A stretch of 55,221 nucleotides of DNA from Parvibaculum sp. (GCA_030649335.1 JAUSLL010000132.1:1-55221), one strand, 5' to 3'; numbered from the stretch's first letter, positions 16,735-25,672 are shown. The notes: generated by a model not told the origin, from the sequence alone. A program made the numbers and translations.

Positions 16735-16899
16735 TTTTGGGCTCTTTTTGCCTCATATCTGTTTAGCCCCTGCCATGGTGCCCCCAGCCATAACTGCTTA
16801 TACTTCTGCCACATTTTAGGCCAAAAGCGTCCCTAAGCCTGTGCACCCGACCTCACCCCGATTTTGAGTTGGAGCGGTGCAATGCTTGAAGGACAGCGG

Positions 16900-17664
16900 A
16901 TGGACGAAAACACCAAAAACGGTGCCATTAGTGGTGAAACAGCAAAGAAGGGTCGGGGGCAAATGCCAACCATTGCTCTGGTTGACGATGATCGCAACAT
17001 TCTGACGTCGGTCAGCATGGCACTGGAGGCCGAGGGCTACCATGTGCAGACCTATACCGACGGGGCAGCCGCTCTTGCGGGATTAGCCGCGACGCCGCCT
17101 GATGTTGCCGTCTTCGACATCAAGATGCCGCGCATGGATGGTCTTGAGCTACTGCGTCGCCTGCGCCAGAAATCCGACATGCCGGTGATCTTCCTCACCT
17201 CCAAGGATGATGAGATCGACGAATTATTTGGCCTCAAGATGGGCGCCGATGATTACATCACTAAACCTTTCTCGCAGCGCCTCTTGGTCGAACGCGTCAA
17301 GGCCGTGCTCCGCCGCGCCGCGCCTAAAGTCGAAGGTCAGTCCATCGACGGTGGTGAGAAAGTTGTGCTCGAACGCGGCCAGCTTGTGCTCGACCCCGAA
17401 CGTCATTCCTGCACTTGGGCCGCGAAAGATGTCGTATTGACGGTGACGGAATTTTTGATCCTGCAGGCGCTCGCCCAGCGCCCGGGCTATGTCAAAAGCC
17501 GCGACAGTCTGATGGACGCTGCCTATGACGATCAGGTCTATGTTGATGACCGCACCATCGACAGTCACATCAAACGCCTGCGCAAGAAATTCAAGGAAGT
17601 CGATGATGATTTCGACGCCATTGAAACTCTTTACGGTGTCGGTTACCGGTATCGCGAAAGCTGA
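16900..17664 (+). CDS. chvI: Two-component response regulator ChvI
   Basis: The 254-aa product is an OmpR-class regulator. The receiver domain begins [20 protein letters not shown], with the phospho-acceptor Asp in [11 protein letters not shown] (residue 73 from this start) and the switch lysine in YITKPFS. The winged-helix output domain ends in [19 protein letters not shown] and [12 protein letters not shown]. This is very close to rhizobial ChvI, which with ChvG responds to acid and envelope stress. The start at 16900 has GAAGGA upstream and gives about 21 extra residues; the rhizobial-like start MPTIALV is at 16963 and is an alternative. chvG follows after 5 bases. Confidence 0.95.
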   Translation: MDENTKNGAISGETAKKGRGQMPTIALVDDDRNILTSVSMALEAEGYHVQTYTDGAAALAGLAATPPDVAVFDIKMPRMDGLELLRRLRQKSDMPVIFLTSKDDEIDELFGLKMGADDYITKPFSQRLLVERVKAVLRRAAPKVEGQSIDGGEKVVLERGQLVLDPERHSCTWAAKDVVLTVTEFLILQALAQRPGYVKSRDSLMDAAYDDQVYVDDRTIDSHIKRLRKKFKEVDDDFDAIETLYGVGYRYRES

Positions 17665-17669
17665 GATTT

Positions 17670-19724
17670 ATGGGTTGGGCTTCGACGCGGCACCCGTCAA
17701 AAACATCTGCTGAGGACGCGGCGTCTTCCGCATCAGCCGCTGCACAATCTGCGTCGGCTGGCGCTCCTGCTCTTGAATCCGACGACGCCTATGCGCGCCG
17801 CCGATTAGCGGGCGTCGCATCGACCACACGTGCGGGGCTCGAGCAGCTCGGCACTCATTTGCCCGACCGTCACGCAGCGCGCATTGAACGTCTGATCGAT
17901 CAGCTCGAAGTTTTTATCGTGCGGGCTTATGCTAATTTCCGCAGCTTTTTGTTGCGCGGACGGTTTTCGAGCCTGACGCGCCGCATTGTTGTCTTCAATG
18001 TTGTTGCGCTCTTTGTGCTGGTCAGTGGCGTCCTCTATCTGAATCAGTTTCGCGAAGGTCTGATCGACGCGCGGCGCCAAAGCCTGCTGACGCAAGCCGA
18101 AATTATCGCGGGTGCCATTGCCGAGAACGCGACATCGGTACAGGACGCGATGCTGTTTGATCCCTTGTCGCGCCGTGCCGGCGCTCCGCTCGACATCCGG
18201 CCGCGGGCGCCCCTGACCGGCTCATCGACCGACGGCACGGATGATGAGCTTGAAGGTGAGGAAGATGACGCCAAGGCAACGCCGATTATTCCCGAACACG
18301 CCGCGCCGATTTTGCGACGTCTTGTTTTGCCGACGCAAACGCGCGCGCGCCTTTACGACAAGGACGGTTGGCTCATCCTCGATAGCCGTCAACTGACAGC
18401 TTCAAGCCAGATCGTGGCTTTCGAATTGCCCCCGCCCGCAGGCCTCGAAACCCGTGGGCCCATCCTGCGGGCAATGGATGCGGTATTGAAATTTCTGCCC
18501 GGGCGCAATCTTGAGCGCTATCGCGAAGCGGGTTCTCAGAACGGCAATATCTACAGTGAGGTGTCTCACGCCTTGTCGGGCCTGCCCACCGCAATGGAAC
18601 GCGTCAACGACCGTAACGAACTGATCGTGTCGGTCGCTGTGCCCATTCAGCGTTTTCGTGCCGTGCTCGGTGTGTTGATGTTGTCGACACAAGGCGGTGA
18701 CATTGACGCTATTGTACGCGCTGAGCGCCGCGCCATTGTGCAGGTCTTTCTTGTGGCTCTTGGTGTGACTATTCTTCTGTCGGTGGTGCTGGCCGGCACC
18801 ATAGCCGAGCCTGTGCGCCGTCTTGCCGAAAGCGCCGAGATCGTGCGGCGCGGCAAAACGCGGCGCGCGCAAATTCCCGACTTCACGGCGCGGCGCGATG
18901 AGATCGGTGAATTATCCGGTGCGCTCCGCGATATGACCAATGCGCTCTACAGCCGTCTTGACGCCATCGAGAGCTTTGCTGCCGATGTCTCGCATGAGTT
19001 GAAAAATCCGCTGACCTCGTTGCGCAGCGCCATCGAGACATTCTCGCTTGCCAAAGACGACAAATCCAAAAACCGCTTGATGGAAATTATCCAGGACGAT
19101 GTGAAGCGCATCGACCGTCTCATCAGCGATATTTCCAATGCCTCGCGGCTTGACGCTGAACTATCGCGTGAGGAGCTTGAGAATGTTGACGTCGCGACCT
19201 TACTTGAAACCGTCTGCGATCTCTTCACGGCGACAGGCGTTGCCGGAGCCGCGCGGGTTGAGTTGACGATTGTCGAGGGGCCGGAGGGCCGGCCGGATCT
19301 GGGCGTACGCGGCTTTGATATGCGTCTTGGTCAGGTGGTGCGCAATCTGATCGACAATGCGCTGTCATTCAGTCCGGTGGGAGGGTTGGTCATGATAACG
19401 GCGGAACGTCGTCAGGGCGAAGTGACGATCAAGGTCGAAGATCAGGGCGCGGGTATCGAACCTGAAAACCTCGAACGGATATTCGATCGCTTTCACACCG
19501 ATCGGCCCGATAGCTTCGGCGAACATTCCGGCCTCGGTCTGGCGATTTCGAAACAGATTGTCGAGGCACATGGGGGGACGATCCGCGCCGAGAACCGTTT
19601 ACCCGAACATGGCGACAGCGTGCCGGATCGTTCTGGCGACAGCGACAAAGGCTTCGTTTCAATCGGTGCCCGCTTTATCGTCACCTTGCCGGCAGATATG
19701 ACGCCTGCTCGCGCGGACTCATAA
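17670..19724 (+). CDS. chvG: Sensor histidine kinase ChvG
   Basis: The product is 684 aa. The N-terminal roughly 90 residues are Ala/Ser-rich and cytosolic. TM1 (RRIVVFNVVALFVLVSGVLYL) and TM2 (VQVFLVALGVTILLSVVLAGTI) frame a large periplasmic sensor domain (about 125-345) containing an acidic insert (DDELEGEEDDAK). HAMP, H-box DVSHELKNPLTSL with H442, N-box NLIDNALSF, G1 DQGAGI and G2 GLGLAISKQIV follow, so it should be an active kinase. Its partner is ChvI. Its TAA stop overlaps the hprK ATG by one base, indicating translational coupling to the PTS genes. Confidence 0.95.
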   Translation: MGWASTRHPSKTSAEDAASSASAAAQSASAGAPALESDDAYARRRLAGVASTTRAGLEQLGTHLPDRHAARIERLIDQLEVFIVRAYANFRSFLLRGRFSSLTRRIVVFNVVALFVLVSGVLYLNQFREGLIDARRQSLLTQAEIIAGAIAENATSVQDAMLFDPLSRRAGAPLDIRPRAPLTGSSTDGTDDELEGEEDDAKATPIIPEHAAPILRRLVLPTQTRARLYDKDGWLILDSRQLTASSQIVAFELPPPAGLETRGPILRAMDAVLKFLPGRNLERYREAGSQNGNIYSEVSHALSGLPTAMERVNDRNELIVSVAVPIQRFRAVLGVLMLSTQGGDIDAIVRAERRAIVQVFLVALGVTILLSVVLAGTIAEPVRRLAESAEIVRRGKTRRAQIPDFTARRDEIGELSGALRDMTNALYSRLDAIESFAADVSHELKNPLTSLRSAIETFSLAKDDKSKNRLMEIIQDDVKRIDRLISDISNASRLDAELSREELENVDVATLLETVCDLFTATGVAGAARVELTIVEGPEGRPDLGVRGFDMRLGQVVRNLIDNALSFSPVGGLVMITAERRQGEVTIKVEDQGAGIEPENLERIFDRFHTDRPDSFGEHSGLGLAISKQIVEAHGGTIRAENRLPEHGDSVPDRSGDSDKGFVSIGARFIVTLPADMTPARADS

Positions 19725-20194
19725 TGGCAGGCGAGTTTCATCATGCGACATGCCTGCGCCTGGGCGCGCATGGCGTTTTGCTGCGCGGGCCGTCCGGTAG
19801 CGGCAAATCCGATCTCGCACTCCGCCTCATTCGGAGCACATGGGCGGGCGAGCTTGTGGCCGATGATCAGGTGTTGATCGAGGCTGAGGATGGACAGCTC
19901 TTTGCGTCCGCCCCCGTGGTGCTGGCGGGCCTCATCGAATTGCGGGGATTGGGCATGCTGCAAATGCCGTATCTGGCGCGCACGCTACTGCATCTGGCGG
20001 TTGATCTGGTGCCCCGCGACGACGTGCCGCGCATGCCCGATCCCGCAGCCTTGCGCCTTTGCGGCCTCGAATTGCCACGGATTGTGCTCCATGCATTTGA
20101 CGCCAGCGCACCCGACAAGCTAGGTCTCGCGGCGAAATTGATCCCCGCGCGTGGCTTTGCGGGCGAGGATGGCATTATCGGCTGCTGTGACTGA
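19724..20194 (+). CDS. hprK: HPr kinase/phosphorylase, short alphaproteobacterial form
   Basis: The product is 156 aa, about half the Gram-positive enzyme, and corresponds to the C-terminal catalytic domain only. Walker A GPSGSGKSD is at residues 22-30, with LVADDQVLI and the family signature ELRGLGM following. It phosphorylates a serine on HPr and links carbon state to ChvIG and nitrogen-type PTS regulation. It is coupled to chvG by a one-base overlap. The 120 bases to the EIIA gene contain no convincing gene. Confidence 0.93.
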   Translation: MAGEFHHATCLRLGAHGVLLRGPSGSGKSDLALRLIRSTWAGELVADDQVLIEAEDGQLFASAPVVLAGLIELRGLGMLQMPYLARTLLHLAVDLVPRDDVPRMPDPAALRLCGLELPRIVLHAFDASAPDKLGLAAKLIPARGFAGEDGIIGCCD

Positions 20195-20314
20195 GTTTGG
20201 CGCTTTGTATGCTTGTCATCGGGCCAATTTTGGAGGCACCATACGGCGCTTCTCGCGGGGGCGTGAAACGGCAAGTCGGTTATGTTCGGACCGGCGCGGC
20301 CAAAAGGGCAGTGG

Positions 20315-20722
20315 ATGATCGGATTAGTACTCGTAACGCATGGGGCTCTGGCCAGCCAGTTTGTAGCGGCCATGGAACATGTGGTCGGCGCACAGGCGCA
20401 AGTGTCTGCCATTTGCATCGGTCCTGATGATGATATGGAACAACGCCGCAAGGATATTCTTGCAGCCGTTGCCAGTGTCGACAGCGGCGAGGGCGTCATT
20501 CTTCTCACCGACATGTTCGGCGGCACTCCCTCCAATCTCGCAATCTCTGTCCTCGACAAGGCCAGGGTCGAAGTGATTGCAGGTGTTAATCTGCCAATGC
20601 TGATTAAGCTCGCCTCTGTCCGCGATAATGTCAGCCTCTCCAAAGCCGTTGATCTCGCTCAGGAATCAGGCCGCAAATATATTTCCATCGCCAGCCGCGT
20701 TCTCGCGGGCGACGGGGTCTGA
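20315..20722 (+). CDS. manX: PTS EIIA component, mannose-type, regulatory
   Basis: The 135-aa product has the EIIA-Man fold. Phospho-acceptor His9 is in LVTHGALA. The second strand motif ILLTDMFGGTPSN is the conserved active-site loop. No EIIB or EIIC sugar permease is nearby, so this is a regulatory EIIA fed by HPr, as in other alphaproteobacteria. The start at 20315 is chosen because AAGGG lies upstream and the protein then begins MIGLVLVTHG as usual. An ATG at 20282 is in frame but has no support. Confidence 0.9.
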   Translation: MIGLVLVTHGALASQFVAAMEHVVGAQAQVSAICIGPDDDMEQRRKDILAAVASVDSGEGVILLTDMFGGTPSNLAISVLDKARVEVIAGVNLPMLIKLASVRDNVSLSKAVDLAQESGRKYISIASRVLAGDGV

Positions 20723-20727
20723 GCTTC

Positions 20728-21018
20728 ATGGCCGAAGGCAGGTTGCTGACCATCGTCAACACGCGCGGCTTGCATGCGCGCGCGTCTGCGAAATTTGTTC
20801 AGTGCACAGAAAAATTTGACGCCGATGTCAGAGTCTCAAAAGTCTCCGAAGGTGGCAAGGAGGGGGCTTCTGTTTCCGGCAGCTCCATCATGGGTCTCAT
20901 GATGTTTGCCGCAGCCCCCGGCTCAACAATCCTCATTGAGGCGACCGGCCCTGAGGCGGAAGCCGCCCTTGATGCGCTCGAAGCCCTCGTTACGGACGGT
21001 TTCGGCGAGCGCGACTAA
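20728..21018 (+). CDS. ptsH: HPr family phosphocarrier protein
   Basis: The product is 96 aa. The EI/EIIA phosphorylation site is His16 in NTRGLHARASA. The regulatory serine region is VSGSSIMGLMMFAA, with Ser53 at the position targeted by HPr kinase. HprK, EIIA and HPr are thus encoded together. Enzyme I (PtsP-type) is not in the window. It begins 5 bases after the EIIA stop and closes the chvI-chvG-hprK-EIIA-HPr operon. Confidence 0.94.
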   Translation: MAEGRLLTIVNTRGLHARASAKFVQCTEKFDADVRVSKVSEGGKEGASVSGSSIMGLMMFAAAPGSTILIEATGPEAEAALDALEALVTDGFGERD

Positions 21019-21117
21019 TTCAAATTTTGAGTATTTCTGCCGAAAACAGGCCATGCCGATGACGGGCAAAGCCTTGTTCCGCCCGTGCTCGGCGGTAGGA
21101 TTTGACGTCACAAAAAC

Positions 21118-21137
21118 ATATAAACATTTCTTTATAT
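21118..21137. promoter_or_regulatory. Probable methionine-cycle operator (SahR-like) before ahcY
   Basis: The arms ATATAAA (21118-21124) and TTTATAT (21131-21137) are perfect inverted repeats with a 6-base spacer. The site abuts the -35 element of the ahcY promoter. From memory, ArsR-type SahR regulators of SAM-recycling genes use a similar AT-rich dyad; the match is suggestive, not proven. Confidence 0.5.
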
Positions 21138-21142
21138 CTCCC

Positions 21143-21171
21143 TTGCCAAGCCATTGGGCCCCTGTTATAAA
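21143..21171 (+). promoter_or_regulatory. Sigma-70-type promoter of ahcY
   Basis: TTGCCA (21143-21148) and TATAAA (21166-21171) are separated by exactly 17 bases, about 60 bases upstream of the ahcY start codon. Confidence 0.6.
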
Positions 21172-21233
21172 ACGCCCCAACTGGCGCGGTCCGGATAGCG
21201 TTTGCGCGCCCAAATTCCTAAAAGGAGCTCCCA

Positions 21234-22631
21234 ATGAGCAATGATTACGTCATCAAAGACATCTCCCTCGCTGCTTGGGGCCGCAAGGAACTCGACATCG
21301 CCGAAACCGAAATGCCCGGCCTAATGGCAACGCGCGCCGAATATGGCAAAGCGCAGCCGCTGAAGGGCGCCCGCATCGCCGGTTCGCTGCACATGACCAT
21401 CCAGACGGCCTGCCTCATCGAAACGCTGGCCGCCCTCGGCGCCGACATTCGCTGGGCCTCGTGCAACATTTATTCGACGCAGGATCATGCCGCTGCAGCC
21501 ATCGCCGAGCGCGGCATTCCCGTCTTCGCCATCAAAGGTGAAAGCCTCGAAGAATACTGGGACTACACCCACCGCATTTTCGAATGGTCCGACGGCGGCG
21601 CGCCCAACATGATCCTCGACGACGGCGGCGACGCGACGCTTCTCATCCATCTGGGCAAGCGCGCTGAAGAAGGCGATGTCGCCTTCCTCGAAACCGCCTC
21701 GAACGAAGAAGAAGAAGTGCTCTACGCCTCGATCAAGAAGCGTCTGGCTTCAAAGCCCGGTTTCTATTCCGCCATCGCCAAATCTGTGCGCGGTGTCACC
21801 GAAGAAACCACGACAGGTGTGCACCGCCTGTATGAAATGCAGAAGAAGGGTCAGCTCCTTTGGCCTGCGATCAACGTCAATGACAGCGTGACGAAATCGA
21901 AATTCGACAATCTCTACGGTTGCCGCGAATCACTCGTCGACGGCATCCGTCGCGCGACAGACGTGATGATGTCGGGCAAGGTCGGCGTCGTCGCTGGCTT
22001 TGGCGACGTGGGCAAAGGTTCTGCCGCATCGCTCCGCAACGCTGGTGCGCGCGTCATCGTCACCGAAATCGATCCGATCTGCGCGCTTCAGGCCGCGATG
22101 GAAGGCTATGAAGTCACGACGATGGAAGATGCAGCCCCCCGTGGCGACATTTTCGTCACCACCACAGGCAACATCGACGTCATCACCATTGACCACATGC
22201 GCGCGATGAAAGATCGCGCAATCGTCTGCAATATCGGTCACTTTGACAGCGAAATTCAGATCAACGCCCTGAAGAACCTCAAGTGGCACAATGTGAAGCC
22301 GCAGGTTGATGAAGTTGAATTCACCGACGGCAAGCGCATCTTACTGCTGGCTGAAGGTCGTCTCGTCAACCTCGGTTGTGGCACAGGCCACCCGTCCTTC
22401 GTCATGTCGGCCTCCTTCACCAACCAGACACTCGCCCAGATCGAGCTTTGGACGAAGCCCGATGCCTATGGCAAGGACGTCTACACGCTGCCCAAGCACC
22501 TTGATGAGAAAGTCGCCATGCTGCATCTGGAAAAGATCGGCGTGAAGCTCACGAAACTGTCGCAGCGTCAGGCCGACTACATCGGCGTGCCGCAGGTCGG
22601 CCCCTTCAAGACTGATCATTACCGCTACTGA
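21234..22631 (+). CDS. ahcY: Adenosylhomocysteinase (S-adenosylhomocysteine hydrolase)
   Basis: The 465-aa product splits S-adenosylhomocysteine into adenosine and homocysteine, recycling the by-product of methylation. Visible are the substrate region [20 protein letters not shown], the NAD-binding Rossmann motif [17 protein letters not shown], the histidine-containing IGHFDSEI and the conserved C-terminal KTDHYRY. The length, with the mid-protein insertion, is usual for the proteobacterial type. AAGGAG precedes the ATG. It has its own promoter and an AT-rich dyad upstream, and a terminator after the stop, so it is probably monocistronic. Confidence 0.98.
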   Translation: MSNDYVIKDISLAAWGRKELDIAETEMPGLMATRAEYGKAQPLKGARIAGSLHMTIQTACLIETLAALGADIRWASCNIYSTQDHAAAAIAERGIPVFAIKGESLEEYWDYTHRIFEWSDGGAPNMILDDGGDATLLIHLGKRAEEGDVAFLETASNEEEEVLYASIKKRLASKPGFYSAIAKSVRGVTEETTTGVHRLYEMQKKGQLLWPAINVNDSVTKSKFDNLYGCRESLVDGIRRATDVMMSGKVGVVAGFGDVGKGSAASLRNAGARVIVTEIDPICALQAAMEGYEVTTMEDAAPRGDIFVTTTGNIDVITIDHMRAMKDRAIVCNIGHFDSEIQINALKNLKWHNVKPQVDEVEFTDGKRILLLAEGRLVNLGCGTGHPSFVMSASFTNQTLAQIELWTKPDAYGKDVYTLPKHLDEKVAMLHLEKIGVKLTKLSQRQADYIGVPQVGPFKTDHYRY

Positions 22632-22654
22632 GCGGCCACGGTTTTAAAAAATAC

Positions 22655-22685
22655 AAAGGCTCGGGGTCATTCCCGGGCCTTTTTT
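22655..22685 (+). terminator. Intrinsic terminator of ahcY
   Basis: AAAGGCTCGGG pairs with CCCGGGCCTTT (one G-T wobble), with a 6-base loop and a following T-run, 23 bases after the ahcY stop. Confidence 0.82.
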
Positions 22686-22786
22686 GTGTTTGTCGTCCCC
22701 TTTTTCGCGCCCGCTTAACGGTTCGTGTAGTATCGCTGGGGAGCTGATTTGTTTTGATGCCGGAGTGATTGGGGCCTGAGGGGAAG

Positions 22787-25366
22787 ATGAAGCGACACGT
22801 TGAGTTGCCGCAAAACCGGCCGTTGGCAAGTGGGTCGAAGCGCCGGATAGGCCTCAAAGCTCGTTTGCATCTGAGCGTGGCTGTTTTCGCTGCTCTGCCG
22901 ACGCTCGTCTATGCCGAGACCCCGCTGCCGGGCTATCTGCCGCGTGCCCTCACCACTTTGGGTCTCGCGCCTGTTGCCGCTGTCGATCATACGGTCAGCC
23001 TCTATCTTGTCGGCGCGCTCGGCCTTGCCGTTTTGAGCTTCGGTGCCGCAGCCTTCGGCTTCCGCGCCGCGCGCCGCGCCCGTCGTCTGGCGCTCGACCG
23101 TGAAGACGCCATCGCCCGCATTGATGCCCGCCTGCATGCAGCCGAGAGCATTCTCGCTGCCGAACCCGACGCCGTGTTCATCTGGACACCGGAATCGCTG
23201 CGCGCCGCGCCCGGCACCTTCCAGTCCCGTCCACGCATTGTGGGTTCCACAGCGACGCTGGTTGACCCCGCCTCCGGTGATCTTGATTTTGCCTATCTGC
23301 TGACGCGGCTTGAACCTGAAAGCGCCGGTCGCCTCAACACCGCCGTCCAGCGCCTGCGCACACGCGGCGCACGTTTTTCGCTCCATGTGCAATCGATCGA
23401 CGGGCGCACATTCGAGGCCGAAGGCCGTCCCGCCGGCGCACTTGCCGTTCTCTGGCTGCGCGACGTGACAGGCGAACGCGCCGAAGTGAGCCGCCTCAAG
23501 GATCGTCTGCGTCAGGCCGAAGAAGCGCGCGCGCGCTTTGAAGCCCAGATGATGACCGCGCCTTTCGCCGCCTGGCGGCGCGGTGAAGAGGGGCGTCTGG
23601 CGTGGGTCAACGAGGCCTATGCGCGCGCCGTTGATGCGACCTCGCCCGAAGACGCGGTCATGCGCGAGCTTGAACTTTTGAACGAAGAAGTGCGTGCGAG
23701 CCTCAGGCGGCATTTGTTTGACCGTGCTCGCGCAACGGAACGAACCCACGCGGTCATGGCGGGTGAACGCCGCGCGCTCGAAGTGTTCGAGCATCGCGTC
23801 GATGGTGGATTTGCCGGTATGGCAATTGACGTCTCGGCGCTTGATGCCACGGAAGGCGAACTCCGCCGCCACATCGATAGCCATGCGGCAACCCTCGATC
23901 GCGTGACGACGGCAGTAGCGATCTGCGGTCCCGATAAGCGGCTCAAATTCCGCAATCGTGCTTACGAGACGCTCTGGGGCCTTGATCCGCAGTGGCTCGA
24001 TACAGAGCCGACCGACATGGAAGTGCTTGACCAGCTGCGCACCCAGCGCCGTCTGCCCGAACAGGCCAATTTCCAGGCGTGGAAGCAGTCGCGCATGGAC
24101 ATTTACACCTCGCCCGATCCGCTTGAGGAATATTGGCATCTGCCTGATGGCCGCATCATTAAAGTGCTGGGGCAAGCGCATCCTTTTGGCGGCGTCATCT
24201 ATGTCTACGAGAACGTCACCGAACAATTGAACCTTGCCAGCGACTTCAACACGCTGACACGCGTGCAGCGCGAAACTATTGATCACCTTTATGAAGGTGT
24301 TGCAGTTTTCGGCACAGACGGACGCCTCAAACTGTCAAACCCCGCTTACGCCCGCATCTGGAACTTTACCGAAGAACAGCTTGCAGGCGGGCCGCATGCA
24401 AATGAGATCGCTGCGACCACCGCCGGTCTTTATGCTGATGAAGCGCAGGCCGAAGCTTTCAAGGCACGCCTCACGCATGAAGGTGCCGCGCGAACCACGA
24501 CAACGGGACGTCTGGAACGCTCCGACAATACCGTTATCGATTATGCGATTGTGCCCCTTGCCGATGGCGCATCGCTCCTCACCTATGTCGATGTGACCGA
24601 CGGCCTTCGTGCCGAACAGGCGTTGCGCGAACGCAATGACGCGCTGGAAACCGCCGATCGGCTCAAGTCCGAATTCATCAGCCATGTGTCCTATCAGCTG
24701 CGTACACCACTCACGAATATTCTGGGCTTTGGCGAAATTCTCGAAACCGAAATGTTTGGCGAACTAAACCCCAAGCAGCATGAATATACGCAAGGCATTC
24801 TCGATTCATCCGACACGCTTCTCGATATCGTCAATGACATTCTCGATCTGGCCGTCATTGAAGCGGGTGCCATGACGCTGGACCTGTCGGACGTTGACAT
24901 CGCTGAAGTGATTTCGTCAGCGGAACAATTCGCTCACCATCCGGCACAGAAGAACCGAGTATTGGTCCTTGTCGAAAACCAAGGCGAGCTTGGGTCTGTG
25001 CGTGCCGACGGCAAGCGCATCAAGCAAATCATGATCAATCTCCTGTCGAACGCGCTAGCTTTCACAAGTCCCGGCGACACGATCACTATCGGTGCGACGC
25101 GCAGCGAAAATTCCGTCGATCTCTTTGTGGCCGACACCGGCATCGGCATAAAGCCTGAATATCAAGCGACTGTGTTTGACCGTTTCGAAGCTCATTCAGG
25201 GGCCGACCGGCGGCGTGGCGCGGGGTTGGGCCTGAGTCTAGTGCGTTCCTTTGTTGAGCTGCATGGCGGCTGGGTGACGCTCGAAAGCGCGCCCGATGTT
25301 GGCACACGTGTCACCTGCCATTTGCCGGTGCGCGCGTCAGCGGTGGTCGCCACGCTTCAACCGTGA
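22787..25366 (+). CDS. divL: DivL-type cell-cycle sensor (tyrosine-containing H-box kinase homologue)
   Basis: The product is 859 aa. N-terminal hydrophobic segments (LSVAVFAALPTLVYA; SLYLVGALGLAVLSFGAAAF) precede several PAS-like domains (about 110-600: FIWTPESL, AVAICGPDKRLKFRNRAYETLW, VAVFGTDGRLKLSNPAYARIW). The H-box reads FISHVSYQLRTPLTNILGF, with Tyr636 (codon 24692-24694) where kinases have His. The ATP site is intact: NLLSNALAF, DTGIGI, GAGLGLSLV. This Tyr substitution is the hallmark of Caulobacter DivL, which binds DivK and controls CckA and so CtrA. The start at 22787 follows GAGGGGAAG. In related genomes tsaE tends to follow; here about 10 kb intervene. Confidence 0.92.
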   Translation: MKRHVELPQNRPLASGSKRRIGLKARLHLSVAVFAALPTLVYAETPLPGYLPRALTTLGLAPVAAVDHTVSLYLVGALGLAVLSFGAAAFGFRAARRARRLALDREDAIARIDARLHAAESILAAEPDAVFIWTPESLRAAPGTFQSRPRIVGSTATLVDPASGDLDFAYLLTRLEPESAGRLNTAVQRLRTRGARFSLHVQSIDGRTFEAEGRPAGALAVLWLRDVTGERAEVSRLKDRLRQAEEARARFEAQMMTAPFAAWRRGEEGRLAWVNEAYARAVDATSPEDAVMRELELLNEEVRASLRRHLFDRARATERTHAVMAGERRALEVFEHRVDGGFAGMAIDVSALDATEGELRRHIDSHAATLDRVTTAVAICGPDKRLKFRNRAYETLWGLDPQWLDTEPTDMEVLDQLRTQRRLPEQANFQAWKQSRMDIYTSPDPLEEYWHLPDGRIIKVLGQAHPFGGVIYVYENVTEQLNLASDFNTLTRVQRETIDHLYEGVAVFGTDGRLKLSNPAYARIWNFTEEQLAGGPHANEIAATTAGLYADEAQAEAFKARLTHEGAARTTTTGRLERSDNTVIDYAIVPLADGASLLTYVDVTDGLRAEQALRERNDALETADRLKSEFISHVSYQLRTPLTNILGFGEILETEMFGELNPKQHEYTQGILDSSDTLLDIVNDILDLAVIEAGAMTLDLSDVDIAEVISSAEQFAHHPAQKNRVLVLVENQGELGSVRADGKRIKQIMINLLSNALAFTSPGDTITIGATRSENSVDLFVADTGIGIKPEYQATVFDRFEAHSGADRRRGAGLGLSLVRSFVELHGGWVTLESAPDVGTRVTCHLPVRASAVVATLQP

Positions 25367-25369
25367 CGC

Positions 25370-25398
25370 TTGACTTCGAACTTTCTCAGGCGTATCGA
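25370..25398 (+). promoter_or_regulatory. Sigma-70-like promoter just after divL
   Basis: TTGACT (25370-25375) and TATCGA (25393-25398) have exactly 17 bases between them. The predicted start, about 25405, begins a roughly 215-base stretch that can fold on itself and ends at an intrinsic terminator. Confidence 0.5.
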
Positions 25399-25404
25399 TT
25401 TTGC

Positions 25405-25621
25405 CGACGGGAACTTACCCGTGCGAAATACGTGGATTTCAGTATGTGCAGCATCACAGACAAGTCAGGGAATGAGCCGCTCGGCATCTATGTGATGTCG
25501 TGTGTCCTTGGCAACGCCAAGGCTGGCTGCACTCGAGAGGAAAACGTGGGGCGCTGAACGAAACCCTGCATTGATCCCTAGGATCCACCTCCGAGGCTTT
25601 GATACGCACCGGGGGTTTTTT
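25405..25621 (+). ncRNA. Candidate structured RNA (stand-alone sRNA or terminated leader of the MATE gene)
   Basis: No protein-like ORF fills this gap. Nested long-range pairing is visible: CCCGTGCG (25418-25425) with CGCACCGGG (25605-25613, one bulge), GTGGAT (25432-25437) with ATCCAC (25583-25588), and TGCAG (25447-25451) with CTGCA (25566-25570). Inside are CATCACA/TGTGATG (25452-25458 and 25491-25497) and a perfect hairpin CCTTGGC-AAC-GCCAAGG (25506-25522) at the midpoint. The 3' end is a hairpin followed by TTTTTT (25616-25621). A rod with a central hairpin and a size near 200 nt recalls 6S RNA, but I could not match a 6S consensus. A riboswitch for the MATE exporter, 52 bases downstream, is equally possible. 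The 3' hairpin and the closing helix share bases and could switch. Confidence 0.45.
25587..25621 (+). terminator. Intrinsic terminator ending the structured RNA
   Basis: ACCTCCG (25587-25593) pairs with CGGGGGT (25610-25616), including one T-G wobble, and GC/GC closes the loop. Six T follow. It stands 52 bases before the MATE start. Confidence 0.6.
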
Positions 25622-25672
25622 GTTGTTCCGCACACCCCGCGTATCTGGCTTCGGGCCAAAAAAGTCCCGATC

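Noticed and set aside
20197..20427. Possible rapZ remnant between hprK and the EIIA gene
   Set aside because: The short frame has no RapZ P-loop or DUF features and overlaps the EIIA gene in another frame.
21172..21233. SAH or SAM riboswitch upstream of ahcY
   Set aside because: The leader after the predicted promoter is about 55 bases and lacks conserved aptamer helices.
22715..24286. 523-codon ORF antisense to divL
   Set aside because: Same reason: it mirrors the N-terminal half of divL and has no motif of its own.
25363..25557. 64-codon ORF starting at the divL stop
   Set aside because: It lies in the structured-RNA region, has a weak GTG start and no family resemblance; the base pairing explains the sequence better.
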